From Oscillospiraceae bacterium (GTDB taxonomy: Bacteria > Bacillota > Clostridia > Oscillospirales > SIG627): DNA of 53,816 nucleotides. Within the stretch, counting starts at the first letter, position 1. Every line of letters begins with the position of its first letter. The notes beneath the pieces are model-generated. The model was not told the DNA's origin and made no database searches. It worked only from the letters and a program-made list of their open reading frames with translations. The position numbers and the translations under genes are program-made. The stretch lies in NCBI GenBank assembly GCA_015065325.1, contig SVQO01000016.1:1-53816 (forward strand), in the 5' to 3' direction. This document shows positions 34,231-41,741 of the stretch, piece after piece.

Positions 34231-34449
34231 ATGAAAAGAATTCTACCTATCGTATTGGTTCTTGCAATGTTGATGCTCGTTCTTGTCTCTTGCGGTGATA
34301 AGAAGAAAGACGAAACCGAAACCAAAGAAAAAGCTGCTACCGAAGAAAAGGTAACTAAGGCTCCCACTAAAAAGGTCACCACTTCCAAGCATTTGGAAAT
34401 GGGTATCGCTGATGAGAACGAAGGGTGGTCCTTCTGGAATCAGTTTTAA
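34231..34449 (+). CDS. Small lipoprotein of unknown function
   Basis: A 72-residue predicted lipoprotein: a short signal peptide (MKRILPIVLVLAMLMLVL) with lipobox LVSC (Cys21), a Lys/Glu/Thr-rich tail, and an aromatic C-terminus (EGWSFWNQF). No domain is recognisable. It has its own strong promoter, a ribosome site (AAGGGG) and a strong terminator, so it is expressed by itself. It could be a surface spacer protein or a peptide precursor; the sequence does not decide. Confidence 0.75.
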   Translation: MKRILPIVLVLAMLMLVLVSCGDKKKDETETKEKAATEEKVTKAPTKKVTTSKHLEMGIADENEGWSFWNQF

Positions 34450-34455
34450 TTCGTA

Positions 34456-34485
34456 AAAAAAGCCGACTTCTCGTCGGCTTTTTCT
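34456..34485. terminator. Bidirectional terminator between the small lipoprotein gene and sipL
   Basis: AAAAAGCCGAC-TTCTC-GTCGGCTTTTT, ten bases before the converging sipL stop. Confidence 0.85.
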
Positions 34486-34494
34486 TTTTGCTTT

Positions 34495-36060
34495 TCAGCG
34501 AATCAGCTTTAAATACGTAGGCAAGGTTTCTCCCGTCAGGTGATTCTGTGCCTTGACGCTTTCGGGAGGAATATGGTACTCCTTTGCCAAAGACCAAAGA
34601 TCCTCTCCCTCTCTGGGATAAATGAAAATGATCTCCCCTCTTTTTCTTACGATCTCCTCGCCTCGCTCCAGCTTGCAGATCAGCTCCGGACGGTGGGTAA
34701 TGAAGACGGATACGCTTCCGCAAAGATCAAAGCGAAGTCGGAATTGCTCTCCCTCGGGCTCCACATCGATTCCCCGTGCACAGCCGTACACCTCTACGCT
34801 GCATTCTTCTCCCTCGGGAATGGAAAAAGCAGGCGTAATATGAGAATGAAATTCATAAGAGTCCTCGTAGTTCCTCATTTCGCCGGATTCCGTGATCCCC
34901 AGATAAGAAAACAAAAGCTTCCCTTCCAAGCAGATCTTTCCTTCTTCCAGATAGGAATTACGAAACTCTACTCCCGCGCAGATCCCCTCCGCGCGAACCA
35001 CCTCCGCATTCTTGGACGGAAGAAGTGCTTTTACCGTATCGGTAAAATCAAAGACGCCCAAAAGCTCTCGGGTTGTTTCCCTCTTTTTCTCCGTGAGAAT
35101 ATGATTGCGGGTCGAAAACGCGTCGGTGGTCATTATGACGGATTCCGTCTCAAATCCGCAAACCTCGCAAAGGAAGGACAGTTCAAACAAAATGTTTTTA
35201 TTATCGCCGTCTTCATTGATCTCGGGGGTGGCTTTCAGTGAAACGGGCGTTAAGGATACGCGGCAAAAGGAATCTCCGGAAAGCTCCGCGATCCCAAGCC
35301 TTCTTTCAAATTCAATAGGCTGATAAAAGCTGACGAACAGATTTTCCCCTGCCGCCATATAACTGCAGTGCAGGTCGCATAGTCCCAGGAAGGATACGCC
35401 TCCGTCCTCCGATCTGACGTTTTGCGTAAAGAGCACTGCTTCCATCTCACAGATCTCCTCGATGGGAAGATATGCCTTCGGTAGAGAGATGGTCTGAGAA
35501 AAACTCATTTCTTCCGTATGGGTCTTGCACAAACGCGTCAACTTTACCTCCTCTCCCCGCGTGATCAGATCCTCTGCAGGCATTTCGGGGAATAAAGAAA
35601 CGCTCTGATTGCATTTTACGTTCACCGAAACGGAAACCTCGCATTTTGCGCTGAGCTTTCGCGGTCCCATAAGCTTGACCAAAGCGGAACGGGGTACTGC
35701 CTCGGCAAAGAGCACAACGTCCTCTTCCGCAATCTCCTCTGCCCCCAACGGAAACTGAAGGGTCTGAGTAAAGGCTTCGGTATGCAAAAAGGAGGAAGCC
35801 TTCTCCCCTTCTTCTTTCGGAGCAGTTTGATAAAGCACGTGAAATCCGACCGTTCCCTCTACCTCGCAAATAAGCATCTTGTCGCGCAGATACACGCTTT
35901 TGCTTCTGATCACGGCTTTCGGCCGTGCTCGGATAATTCGCTCCGCTTCCTCTTTATATTCGGGAAGAACGATCTCCGCCTCTATCCTGCTCGTTGCTTC
36001 TGCGGCATTCAGGTCCGCAAGCTTTTTTTTCGTAAGATACTCAAACATTTCTTCTGCCAT
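34495..36060 (-). CDS. sipL: SipL-like spore morphogenesis protein (SPOCS + LysM)
   Basis: A 521-residue protein with repeated SPOCS (DUF3794) modules, recognisable by LICEVEG-like and ICLEGKLLFSYLG strands, and a C-terminal LysM domain (about 470-521: YPREGEDLWSLAKEYHI, VKAQNHLTGE). This is the layout of SipL, which in Clostridioides difficile binds the ATPase SpoIVA through LysM and anchors the coat to the forespore. The start is placed at 36060, with GGAG seven bases upstream; a GTG at 36105 is possible. It lies just downstream of sigK on the same strand, with its own sigma-E-like promoter. Confidence 0.9.
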   Translation of the reverse strand: MAEEMFEYLTKKKLADLNAAEATSRIEAEIVLPEYKEEAERIIRARPKAVIRSKSVYLRDKMLICEVEGTVGFHVLYQTAPKEEGEKASSFLHTEAFTQTLQFPLGAEEIAEEDVVLFAEAVPRSALVKLMGPRKLSAKCEVSVSVNVKCNQSVSLFPEMPAEDLITRGEEVKLTRLCKTHTEEMSFSQTISLPKAYLPIEEICEMEAVLFTQNVRSEDGGVSFLGLCDLHCSYMAAGENLFVSFYQPIEFERRLGIAELSGDSFCRVSLTPVSLKATPEINEDGDNKNILFELSFLCEVCGFETESVIMTTDAFSTRNHILTEKKRETTRELLGVFDFTDTVKALLPSKNAEVVRAEGICAGVEFRNSYLEEGKICLEGKLLFSYLGITESGEMRNYEDSYEFHSHITPAFSIPEGEECSVEVYGCARGIDVEPEGEQFRLRFDLCGSVSVFITHRPELICKLERGEEIVRKRGEIIFIYPREGEDLWSLAKEYHIPPESVKAQNHLTGETLPTYLKLIR

Positions 36061-36129
36061 GGTTTTCTCCGTTCTCGATGGCTTCATATTTTGCCGTACC
36101 GCCACCGTGGTACCCTTTTAAGCAATAAC

Positions 36130-36156
36130 AATGTATGCGAAAGCATTCTGACGTAT
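36130..36156 (-). promoter_or_regulatory. Sigma-E-like promoter of sipL
   Basis: On the minus strand CATACATT (36130-36137) matches the sigma-E -10 pattern, and ATA (36154-36156) lies 16 bases upstream, as in the core of the -35 box. SipL is a sigma-E target in C. difficile, which agrees. Confidence 0.45.
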
Positions 36157-36161
36157 GCCCT

Positions 36162-36863
36162 TTAAATATAGTTTCTCGGCTTTTCCATAAAGCTTCGCAG
36201 TTTTTCCAAAGCCCCCTTCTCAATGCGGGAAACGTAGGAACGCGATATTCCCATTTCCGCGGCAATTTCACGCTGGGTCGCACATTTCTTTCCGTCCAAT
36301 CCAAAACGCTTTGAAATCACCAGGCGTTCGCGGTCATCCAGGATCGTTCTGACTGCCGTCAATGCAAGCCCGGTCTGCCCTTTCAAAGCAATTTCCTCAA
36401 CGATATTATCCTCCACCCGCATCACGTCGAAAATCGTCAGAGGATTTCCGTCCTTATCCACCTCGATCGCTTCCCCGAGGCTGGTTTCCACGGAATACTT
36501 TTTTTGAGAACGAAAATACATCAGGATTTCATTCTGGATACATTTTCCCGCGTAGGTCGCAAAGCGATTTCCCAAGGTGGGGCGGAAGGAATCGATAGCC
36601 TTGATCAGACCGATGGTTCCCACAGAGATCAGATCCTCCTGTTCTTCCCGATCGGAATCGTATTTTTTGATGATATGCGCCACCAGGCGCAGATTGTGCT
36701 CGATCAGCATTTGCCGTGCATTCTCATCTCCTTCCTTCATTTTCCCGAAAAGCGCTTCCTCCTCGTCCTTTTCCAATGCCGGGGGAAAGGAGGAGGAATT
36801 CAAAACCCGCAAGCAAAGAAAAACAAGCTGGGCAAGCCCTATACCAAAGCATTCGATCAACAT
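36162..36863 (-). CDS. sigK: RNA polymerase sigma factor SigK (pro-sigma-K)
   Basis: A 233-residue SigK, the last mother-cell sigma factor of sporulation. The N-terminal hydrophobic pro-sequence (FGIGLAQLVFLCLRVL) that SpoIVFB removes is present. Then come ARQMLIEHNLRLVAHI, the region 2 segment EDLISVGTIGLIKAIDSF, RFATYAGKCIQNEI, and region 4.2 TQREIAAEMGISRSYVSRIEKGAL. The gene is continuous, without a skin-type insertion. The start at 36863 has AAAGGGG upstream, and a CATACAGT -10 box suggests sigma-E or self control. Confidence 0.96.
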   Translation of the reverse strand: MLIECFGIGLAQLVFLCLRVLNSSSFPPALEKDEEEALFGKMKEGDENARQMLIEHNLRLVAHIIKKYDSDREEQEDLISVGTIGLIKAIDSFRPTLGNRFATYAGKCIQNEILMYFRSQKKYSVETSLGEAIEVDKDGNPLTIFDVMRVEDNIVEEIALKGQTGLALTAVRTILDDRERLVISKRFGLDGKKCATQREIAAEMGISRSYVSRIEKGALEKLRSFMEKPRNYI

Positions 36864-36893
36864 ACAAAAACCCCTTTCAAAAATCGGTATTTT

Positions 36894-36901
36894 ACTGTAT
36901 G
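36894..36901 (-). promoter_or_regulatory. Possible sigma-E/sigma-K -10 box of sigK
   Basis: CATACAGT on the minus strand, 30 bases before the sigK start. The -35 side is not convincing. Confidence 0.4.
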
Positions 36902-36957
36902 AAACTGCAAGTTTTTTCAGAACCCATGCAAATGCTTAAGAATTTCACCGCTATCCC

Positions 36958-36986
36958 TTGATTTTGCTCAATAAATATTGTAAAAT
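36958..36986 (+). promoter_or_regulatory. Promoter of the Ppx/GppA-type gene
   Basis: TTGATT (36958-36963), a 17-base spacer and TAAAAT (36981-36986). Confidence 0.6.
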
Positions 36987-37016
36987 ATGATAAATTCAGA
37001 TAAAGGAACCGAAAAT

Positions 37017-37901
37017 ATGCTATACCCCGTGATCGACATCGGTTCCAATACGGTAAAAATTGCCGTATTGGATGAGGAGCTTCTTTTCAAGCAAGCCCCG
37101 GTGTTCTTCAAAGCAGTGCCCCTGAACATCAAATCGAAAATTCGCGATCTGCGCCTGCCCGACGAGGCCGTCAACGAGCTTGCTGAGTTGATCAAAAGCT
37201 TCGTAGAGATCGGCAAGCGCCTGACCAAAAATCCTCCTATCGCCTTTGCAACCGCTTCCCTGCGCGGACTTCTGAATATGGACGAGGTTTTAAAGCGGGT
37301 GAAGGAGGTCAGCGGAATCAGCGTAGAGGTGATCTCAGGAGAAACGGAAGCGTACTATTCCTTTCTGGGTGCCCGAGGCTGCGTTAGCGCAAAAGCAGGT
37401 ATTTCAGTGGATCTGGGAGGTGGCTCCACCGAGCTTCTCGCCTTCAACGGAAACAAGGTGGTAGGCTCCGTTTCCCTCCCTTTTGGTTGTCTCACCCTGT
37501 ATCACGCATACTTTGACGGGGATCATCACAACACAGATGCATGCGAAGCCTTCATTCAAAAGCACCTTGCCGAAATGGCTCCCGCCCTTCCCGGAAACAA
37601 CATTCTCCTCTCCGGCGGAAGCGCAAAAGCAGTGCTTCGTTATAAAAACATTTTGGAAAACAAAAAGAACTGTACGTTGACAAACGAGCATTTTGAACTG
37701 GTCTCCCATCACTTTTACAACGGTCCTTCCGCCGAAAAACAAAAAATCGAGGACGTTCTCCGAGACCGGTTCCGTCTGATCCCTCCCGCAGCGGCAGTAT
37801 TCACGCAGATCATGAAATATTACGAAAAAGATCGCGTTCTCGTATGTCGCAGCGGCGTACGCGAAGGGTGCCTGTTCCACTATTTAGAAAAAAATCAATA
37901 A
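37017..37901 (+). CDS. Ppx/GppA family phosphatase
   Basis: A 294-residue member of the Ppx/GppA family (actin-like fold): exopolyphosphatase or pppGpp phosphohydrolase. ATP-grasp-like phosphate loops are plain: IDIGSNTVKI near the start, ATASLRGLLN, ISGETEAYYSFLG, and SVDLGGGSTELL. It holds only the core two domains, without the C-terminal HD-like extension of E. coli Ppx. Substrate choice (polyphosphate or pppGpp) cannot be read. The start at 37017 has AAAGGA nine bases upstream. It is a single-gene unit, divergent from sigK. Confidence 0.9.
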   Translation: MLYPVIDIGSNTVKIAVLDEELLFKQAPVFFKAVPLNIKSKIRDLRLPDEAVNELAELIKSFVEIGKRLTKNPPIAFATASLRGLLNMDEVLKRVKEVSGISVEVISGETEAYYSFLGARGCVSAKAGISVDLGGGSTELLAFNGNKVVGSVSLPFGCLTLYHAYFDGDHHNTDACEAFIQKHLAEMAPALPGNNILLSGGSAKAVLRYKNILENKKNCTLTNEHFELVSHHFYNGPSAEKQKIEDVLRDRFRLIPPAAAVFTQIMKYYEKDRVLVCRSGVREGCLFHYLEKNQ

Positions 37902-37916
37902 TTTTTTGAAAACCTA

Positions 37917-37945
37917 TTGCAATTTCATTTTGATTGTGCTATAAT
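37917..37945 (+). promoter_or_regulatory. Promoter of rplS and the lepB-rbgA-rnhB-yraN group
   Basis: TTGCAA (37917-37922), a 17-base spacer and TATAAT (37940-37945). Confidence 0.7.
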
Positions 37946-37951
37946 CCACCT

Positions 37952-38062
37952 GTTATGGTATGAATGTATTTGCATTTGCAACCAAGCGGTCCTCTGCCGG
38001 CTTCAGCACGAACGCTTGCATTTATACTTAAATAAAATTTTTTATTTAAGGAGGGCCACATC
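37952..38062 (+). promoter_or_regulatory. Structured 5' leader of rplS (candidate L19 autoregulatory leader)
   Basis: The leader of about 110 bases can fold: AAGCG (37983-37987) faces CGCTT further on, and TTTGCA faces TGCA close by. Bacillota often carry an L19 leader here that lets the protein control its own synthesis. A covariance search would be needed to confirm. Confidence 0.4.
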
Positions 38063-38404
38063 ATGGATATGATCAAGGCTTTTACAAACGAGCAGCTTAA
38101 GACCGAAGTTCCCCAGTTCAACGTAGGTGACACCGTTCGCGTTCACAACAAGATCGTTGAGGGCACCAGAGAAAGAATTCAGCTTTTCGAAGGCACCGTT
38201 ATCGCGAAGAAGAACGGCGGAATCTCCGAAACCTTTACCGTTAGAAGAATTTCTTACGGTGTAGGCGTTGAGAAGACCTTCCCCCTTCACTCTCCCAGAG
38301 TTGAGAAGGTTGAAGTAGTTCGTACCGGTAAGGTTCGCAGAGCAAAGCTCTACTATCTGCGCGACAGAGTTGGTAAGGCCGCTAAGGTTAAGGAACTTAT
38401 CTAA
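38063..38404 (+). CDS. rplS: 50S ribosomal protein L19
   Basis: A 113-residue L19, located at the 30S-50S interface. The family sequence is clear: [54 protein letters not shown] in parts, and [19 protein letters not shown] at the end. AAGGAGG precedes the start. It is followed by a terminator, then lepB, rbgA, rnhB and yraN, a common order in Bacillota. Confidence 0.98.
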   Translation: MDMIKAFTNEQLKTEVPQFNVGDTVRVHNKIVEGTRERIQLFEGTVIAKKNGGISETFTVRRISYGVGVEKTFPLHSPRVEKVEVVRTGKVRRAKLYYLRDRVGKAAKVKELI

Positions 38405-38464
38405 TTTTTCACCGAATTGCAAAGGTCGCTTTTGCAACGTATTCGGAATTTCATCAGTTGCTGA

Positions 38465-38495
38465 GGGGGACTTTCAAGTCCCCCTTCTTTTTTTG
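38465..38495 (+). terminator. Terminator after rplS
   Basis: GGGGGAC-TTTCAA-GTCCCCC followed by TTC and seven T residues; it partly separates rplS from lepB. Confidence 0.8.
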
Positions 38496-38514
38496 AAATT
38501 GAAAGGATAGTCTT

Positions 38515-39615
38515 ATGAACGACGATTTCAACCCCACAAAAGACGATTCCGAGGTGCCCTCTGCCCCCGCAAGACGCCCTGTTCGTCGCGCACGCAGAAC
38601 CCTCGCTCCCTTTTCCGAAGCAAAATCCGCTGAACTTCCCGAGGAGACTGCTCCCGAAGTACCCGCTGAGGTAGTTGAAGAAGCTACTCCCGCGGTACCC
38701 GAAGAAATAGTTGAGGAAATTGCTCCCGCGGTGCCCGAAGAAGTAGTCGAGGAAATTGCTCCCGCAGTGCCCGCAGAAGCAGTTGAGGAAGCTGCTCCCG
38801 CAGTGCCCGAAGAAGTAGTTGAGGAAGCTGCTCCCGCAGTGCCCGAAGAAATAGTTGAGGAAATTGCTCCCGCGGTGCCCGAAGAAGTAGTCGAGGAAGC
38901 CGCTCCCGCGGTGCCCGAAGAAGCAGTTGAGGAAGCTGCTCCCGCAGTGTCCGAAGAAGTAGTTGAGGAAGCTGCTCCCGCAGTGCCCGCAGAAGCAGTT
39001 GAGGAAGCTGCTTTCGAAGCTACCGCCGCGGAGGATGAAGCAAAAAAGAACGAGGAACTATCTCCTGCTGCCAATACCTTTGACTGGGTCAAGTCATTTC
39101 TGTTTTCATTGACCGTAGTGATTTTTGTTTTTACTCTTTTGTTCCGAGGAGTGACCGTAAACGGCGGCTCTATGCTCCCCACCTTGAACAGCAATGAATA
39201 CTTGATCATTTCCGATCTATTTTACACTCCCAAGACCGGTGATATCGTGGTGGTTCAATCCCCCAATTACAAATCCGGCAAGGAGCCTTTGATCAAACGC
39301 GTAATCGCAACCGGAGGACAAACGGTAAAGATCAACTTTGAGTCCTGGGAAATCTGGGTGGATGGAAAGCTTCTCCACGAGGACTATATTCTCAGAGACA
39401 GCAACAAAATGATGAACCCTGAGGATATGGCTTACGACAAGAACAGTCAGATCGAGTTTCGCGTGGATGATAACTGTATCTTCGTAATGGGTGATCATCG
39501 CAACGATTCGCTGGACAGCCGCAGTAATTCCGTAGGCCAGATCGACGAGCGTTATATTATGGGACGGGTGCTTCTTCGCATTACACCCTTTGAAAAATTC
39601 GGAAAGGTGGAGTAA
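38515..39615 (+). CDS. lepB: Signal peptidase I with long repeat-bearing N-terminal tail
   Basis: A 366-residue type I signal peptidase, which cuts signal peptides from exported proteins at the outer membrane face. The catalytic part is ordinary: one transmembrane helix (about 193-210), GGSMLPTL with the nucleophile Ser219, LIKRVIATGG with the general-base Lys261, and MGDHRNDSLDSR. The N-terminal 190 residues are unusual: a basic start (RRPVRRARRTL), then ten copies of a 12-residue unit APAVPEEVVEEA (46-165) with small changes. The tail is strongly acidic and should lie in the cytoplasm. AAAGG precedes the start by eight bases. Confidence 0.95.
   Translation: MNDDFNPTKDDSEVPSAPARRPVRRARRTLAPFSEAKSAELPEETAPEVPAEVVEEATPAVPEEIVEEIAPAVPEEVVEEIAPAVPAEAVEEAAPAVPEEVVEEAAPAVPEEIVEEIAPAVPEEVVEEAAPAVPEEAVEEAAPAVSEEVVEEAAPAVPAEAVEEAAFEATAAEDEAKKNEELSPAANTFDWVKSFLFSLTVVIFVFTLLFRGVTVNGGSMLPTLNSNEYLIISDLFYTPKTGDIVVVQSPNYKSGKEPLIKRVIATGGQTVKINFESWEIWVDGKLLHEDYILRDSNKMMNPEDMAYDKNSQIEFRVDDNCIFVMGDHRNDSLDSRSNSVGQIDERYIMGRVLLRITPFEKFGKVE
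38650..39009 (+). repeat. Ten tandem 36-base repeats inside lepB
   Basis: Ten in-frame copies of a 36-base unit encode 12-residue blocks of the form A/T-P-A-V-P-E/A-E-V/I/A-V-E-E-A/I. Copies differ mainly at positions 6, 8 and 12. Tandem DNA repeats of this kind change copy number easily. Confidence 0.95.
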
Positions 39616-39616
39616 A

Positions 39617-40471
39617 TTGCAGGGCAATATCATTCAATGGTTTCCCGGTCATATGGCGCAAACAAGACGCGCCATCAAAGAAAACCTGGGAAGCGTTGAC
39701 ATCGTATTCGAGCTTCTGGATGCAAGAATTCCACACAGCTCCCGAAACCCCGAGATTCGCGCCCTTTTGGGTGAGAAAAAAACGGTAGTCATTCTGAACA
39801 AAGAGGATCTGGCAGATCCAAAGACCACATCTCTTTGGATGGAGCGGTTTGCTCGTGAGGGATGCGGTGCCGTCGCTCTTGACAGCAAATCCGGAAAAGG
39901 GATTCAAGAGGTCCTTTCCGAAGCAAAAAAACTTTTAAAGGATAAGATCCGCCGTGACCGCGAACGAGGGATGACAAGGCCCATTCGTGCCATGGTCGTC
40001 GGCATTCCCAACGTGGGAAAAAGCACCCTGATCAACCGCTTTGCCGGAAGCAAAAAGGCACAGGCGGAAAACCGTCCCGGTGTAACCAAGCAAAAGCAGT
40101 GGGTCAAGGCAGGAACGGAGCTGGAGCTTTTGGATATGCCCGGTGTTCTTTGGCCGAAATTCGAGGATCCTGCTACAGGTGAGCATCTTGCTATGACGGG
40201 CGCCATTAAAGATTCCATTTTGCTTAGCGAGGAGATCGCTTGCAGCTTGTGCGGACGCCTTGCCGCCATTGCCCCCGAAAAGCTGATGGCGCGGTATAAG
40301 CTGACCCCGACGGAGCTGGACGCCGAGCCGTACGATATTTTCTGCGCGATCGGAAGAAAGCGCGGCCTGCTGATCGGCGGCGGAGAGATCAACGAGGAAC
40401 GCTGTGCCGCTATGCTGTTGGAAGAATTTCGAAGCGGAAAGATCGGACGTATTACGTTAGAGGAGCCGTAA
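39617..40471 (+). CDS. rbgA: Ribosome biogenesis GTPase RbgA (YlqF)
   Basis: A 284-residue circularly permuted GTPase needed for a late step of 50S assembly. IQWFPGHMAQTRR opens the protein; the G4 motif NKED comes first, then G1 GIPNVGKST, and DMPG (G3), the permuted order of this family. The start is a TTG at 39617, just after the lepB stop, with GGTGGAG four bases upstream; no ATG fits, and relatives begin right here. The gene lies in the rplS-lepB-rbgA-rnhB order usual for Bacillota. Confidence 0.95.
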   Translation: MQGNIIQWFPGHMAQTRRAIKENLGSVDIVFELLDARIPHSSRNPEIRALLGEKKTVVILNKEDLADPKTTSLWMERFAREGCGAVALDSKSGKGIQEVLSEAKKLLKDKIRRDRERGMTRPIRAMVVGIPNVGKSTLINRFAGSKKAQAENRPGVTKQKQWVKAGTELELLDMPGVLWPKFEDPATGEHLAMTGAIKDSILLSEEIACSLCGRLAAIAPEKLMARYKLTPTELDAEPYDIFCAIGRKRGLLIGGGEINEERCAAMLLEEFRSGKIGRITLEEP

Positions 40472-40475
40472 ACAA

Positions 40476-41075
40476 GTGGATTTTGAATTTGAGCTTACAC
40501 TGATCCCCGACAACGTTGAGATCGTTTGCGGTCTTGACGAAGCGGGCCGAGGACCTCTTGCCGGTCCCGTTTACGCGGGAGCAGTCATTTTGCCGAAGGG
40601 ATATATCCCCGAAGGGCTGAACGATTCAAAAAAGCTTTCCGAAAAGAAACGGGAGGCTTTGTTTGATCAGATCACAAAAAACGCCGTTGCCTGGAGCTAT
40701 GGCATTGCCACCCCTGAAGAGATCGACGAGATCAATATTCTCAACGCCAGCATGCTTGCCATGAAACGCGCCGTTGAAGCGCTGGCACTCAAGCCGGAAT
40801 TTTTGCTGGTGGACGGAAACATTGCACGCGGCTTTGATCAGCCTGCCCTTGCGGTGATCAAAGGGGATGCCAAAAGCCCCAGCATTGCGGCAGCAAGCAT
40901 CATAGCAAAGGTGCTCCGTGACAGAGCCTGCCTGGAAATGGATCGGGAATATCCCGAATACGGCTTTGCAGGTCACAAGGGTTACCCCACCAAGGCCCAC
41001 TTTCAGGCAATCGAAAAACACGGAGTCTCCCCCATTCACCGCAAGAGCTTTCTGAAAAAAAGAGGCTTGGTGTGA
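40476..41075 (+). CDS. rnhB: Ribonuclease HII
   Basis: A 199-residue RNase HII, which nicks RNA-DNA hybrids and single ribonucleotides in DNA. Catalytic residues are seen in CGLDEAGRGPLAGPV (Asp21, Glu22), then LNDSKKLSEKKRE, FLLVDGN, IKGDAKSPSIAAASIIAKV with the Asp, and GYPTKAHFQAI with HRKSF. The start is GTG 40476, four bases after the rbgA stop, with GAGGAG about ten bases upstream. It overlaps yraN by four bases. Confidence 0.96.
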   Translation: MDFEFELTLIPDNVEIVCGLDEAGRGPLAGPVYAGAVILPKGYIPEGLNDSKKLSEKKREALFDQITKNAVAWSYGIATPEEIDEINILNASMLAMKRAVEALALKPEFLLVDGNIARGFDQPALAVIKGDAKSPSIAAASIIAKVLRDRACLEMDREYPEYGFAGHKGYPTKAHFQAIEKHGVSPIHRKSFLKKRGLV

Positions 41076-41452
41076 CACATAAGGAATTCGGCGATCGCGG
41101 AGAATATCTTGCCAAGCTTTTCCTGGAAAGCAAAGGCTTCGTTTTCATCCGCGCCAATTACAGAACCAAGCACGGGGAGATCGATCTGATCATGCAGGAA
41201 AACGACGAGATCGTCTTCGTAGAGGTCAAAACCAGAACCTTTCACAGTGCCGAAGCCTTTGGACGCTCTTTGTATCGGATCAACCGCGAAAAGCAGCAGC
41301 ACATCATCCGTTCCTCGCGGATCTTCATCTACGAAGAACCCTTGCTCTGCAACGGACTTTATCCCCGATACGACACCGTTGAATTGTATATGGCGTCAGA
41401 GAACGATAATAAGATCAAGGTCATTCATACACCTTGCGCGTTCGGGCTTTAA
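41072..41452 (+). CDS. YraN family (UPF0102) nuclease-fold protein
   Basis: A 126-residue UPF0102/YraN protein, a small member of the restriction-endonuclease-like fold with unknown substrate. GDRGEYLAKLFLESKGF, NYRTKHGEIDLI and VFVEVKTRT give the usual E-D-EVK active-site pattern. The start is GTG 41072, overlapping the rnhB stop. It is the last gene of the rplS group. Confidence 0.92.
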   Translation: MTHKEFGDRGEYLAKLFLESKGFVFIRANYRTKHGEIDLIMQENDEIVFVEVKTRTFHSAEAFGRSLYRINREKQQHIIRSSRIFIYEEPLLCNGLYPRYDTVELYMASENDNKIKVIHTPCAFGL

Positions 41453-41453
41453 A

Positions 41454-41479
41454 AAAAAGCACCCTTACGGATGCTTTTT
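41454..41479. terminator. Bidirectional terminator between yraN and the DUF1540 gene
   Basis: AAAAAGCA and TGCTTTTT pair, with CC/GG inside. A- and T-runs lie on both flanks. Confidence 0.65.
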
Positions 41480-41486
41480 CTTTTCC

Positions 41487-41672
41487 CTATCTCTTTTTGG
41501 GACGGAACGTGGCACAAATGGTATCGATCCCCGAGGTGGCGTAGCTGGGACCTACGCTGATCCTTTCTGCCGTACAATATTCGCTGGCATCGTTATAAAC
41601 ACAGTTTTTTACGTTGCAACGAATCCCTTTGATGTGTGCGGGTACAGAGGAATCCAAGGTAATGCCTTCCAA
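41487..41672 (-). CDS. DUF1540 domain protein
   Basis: A small protein of about 61 residues with one DUF1540 domain: IRCNVKNCVYNDASEYC and a later TICATF give the four Cys of the family, probably a metal site. Function is unknown; such proteins are common in spore-forming Clostridia. The frame is open back to a TTG at 41717. I place the start at the TTG at 41672 because AAGGGA lies about ten bases before it, but the TTG at 41657 (GGAAGG upstream) is equally possible. Confidence 0.72.
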   Translation of the reverse strand: MEGITLDSSVPAHIKGIRCNVKNCVYNDASEYCTAERISVGPSYATSGIDTICATFRPKKR

Positions 41673-41741
41673 ACGATCACTTCCCTTCTTTTTTCTATAA
41701 TTTGCACCGAAACCCAACCAATTATGCGAAAGGAAACGAAA

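Noticed and set aside
38401-38450. Possible terminator formed by CCGAAT and ATTCGG after rplS
   Set aside because: The inverted repeat is imperfect inside and has no T-run. The better terminator is the GGGGGAC hairpin at 38465.
38650-39009. CRISPR-like reading of the repeats
   Set aside because: The 36-base units are directly joined with no spacers and keep the lepB reading frame.
38454-39209. Minus-strand Ser/Thr/Ala/Gly-rich frame opposite lepB
   Set aside because: It only mirrors the 36-base repeats of lepB, so the apparent repetitive protein is an artefact.
41247-41741. N-terminal extension of the metallophosphoesterase frame
   Set aside because: It overlaps yraN and a terminator. The fold begins at the ATG at 41742, which has its own ribosome site.
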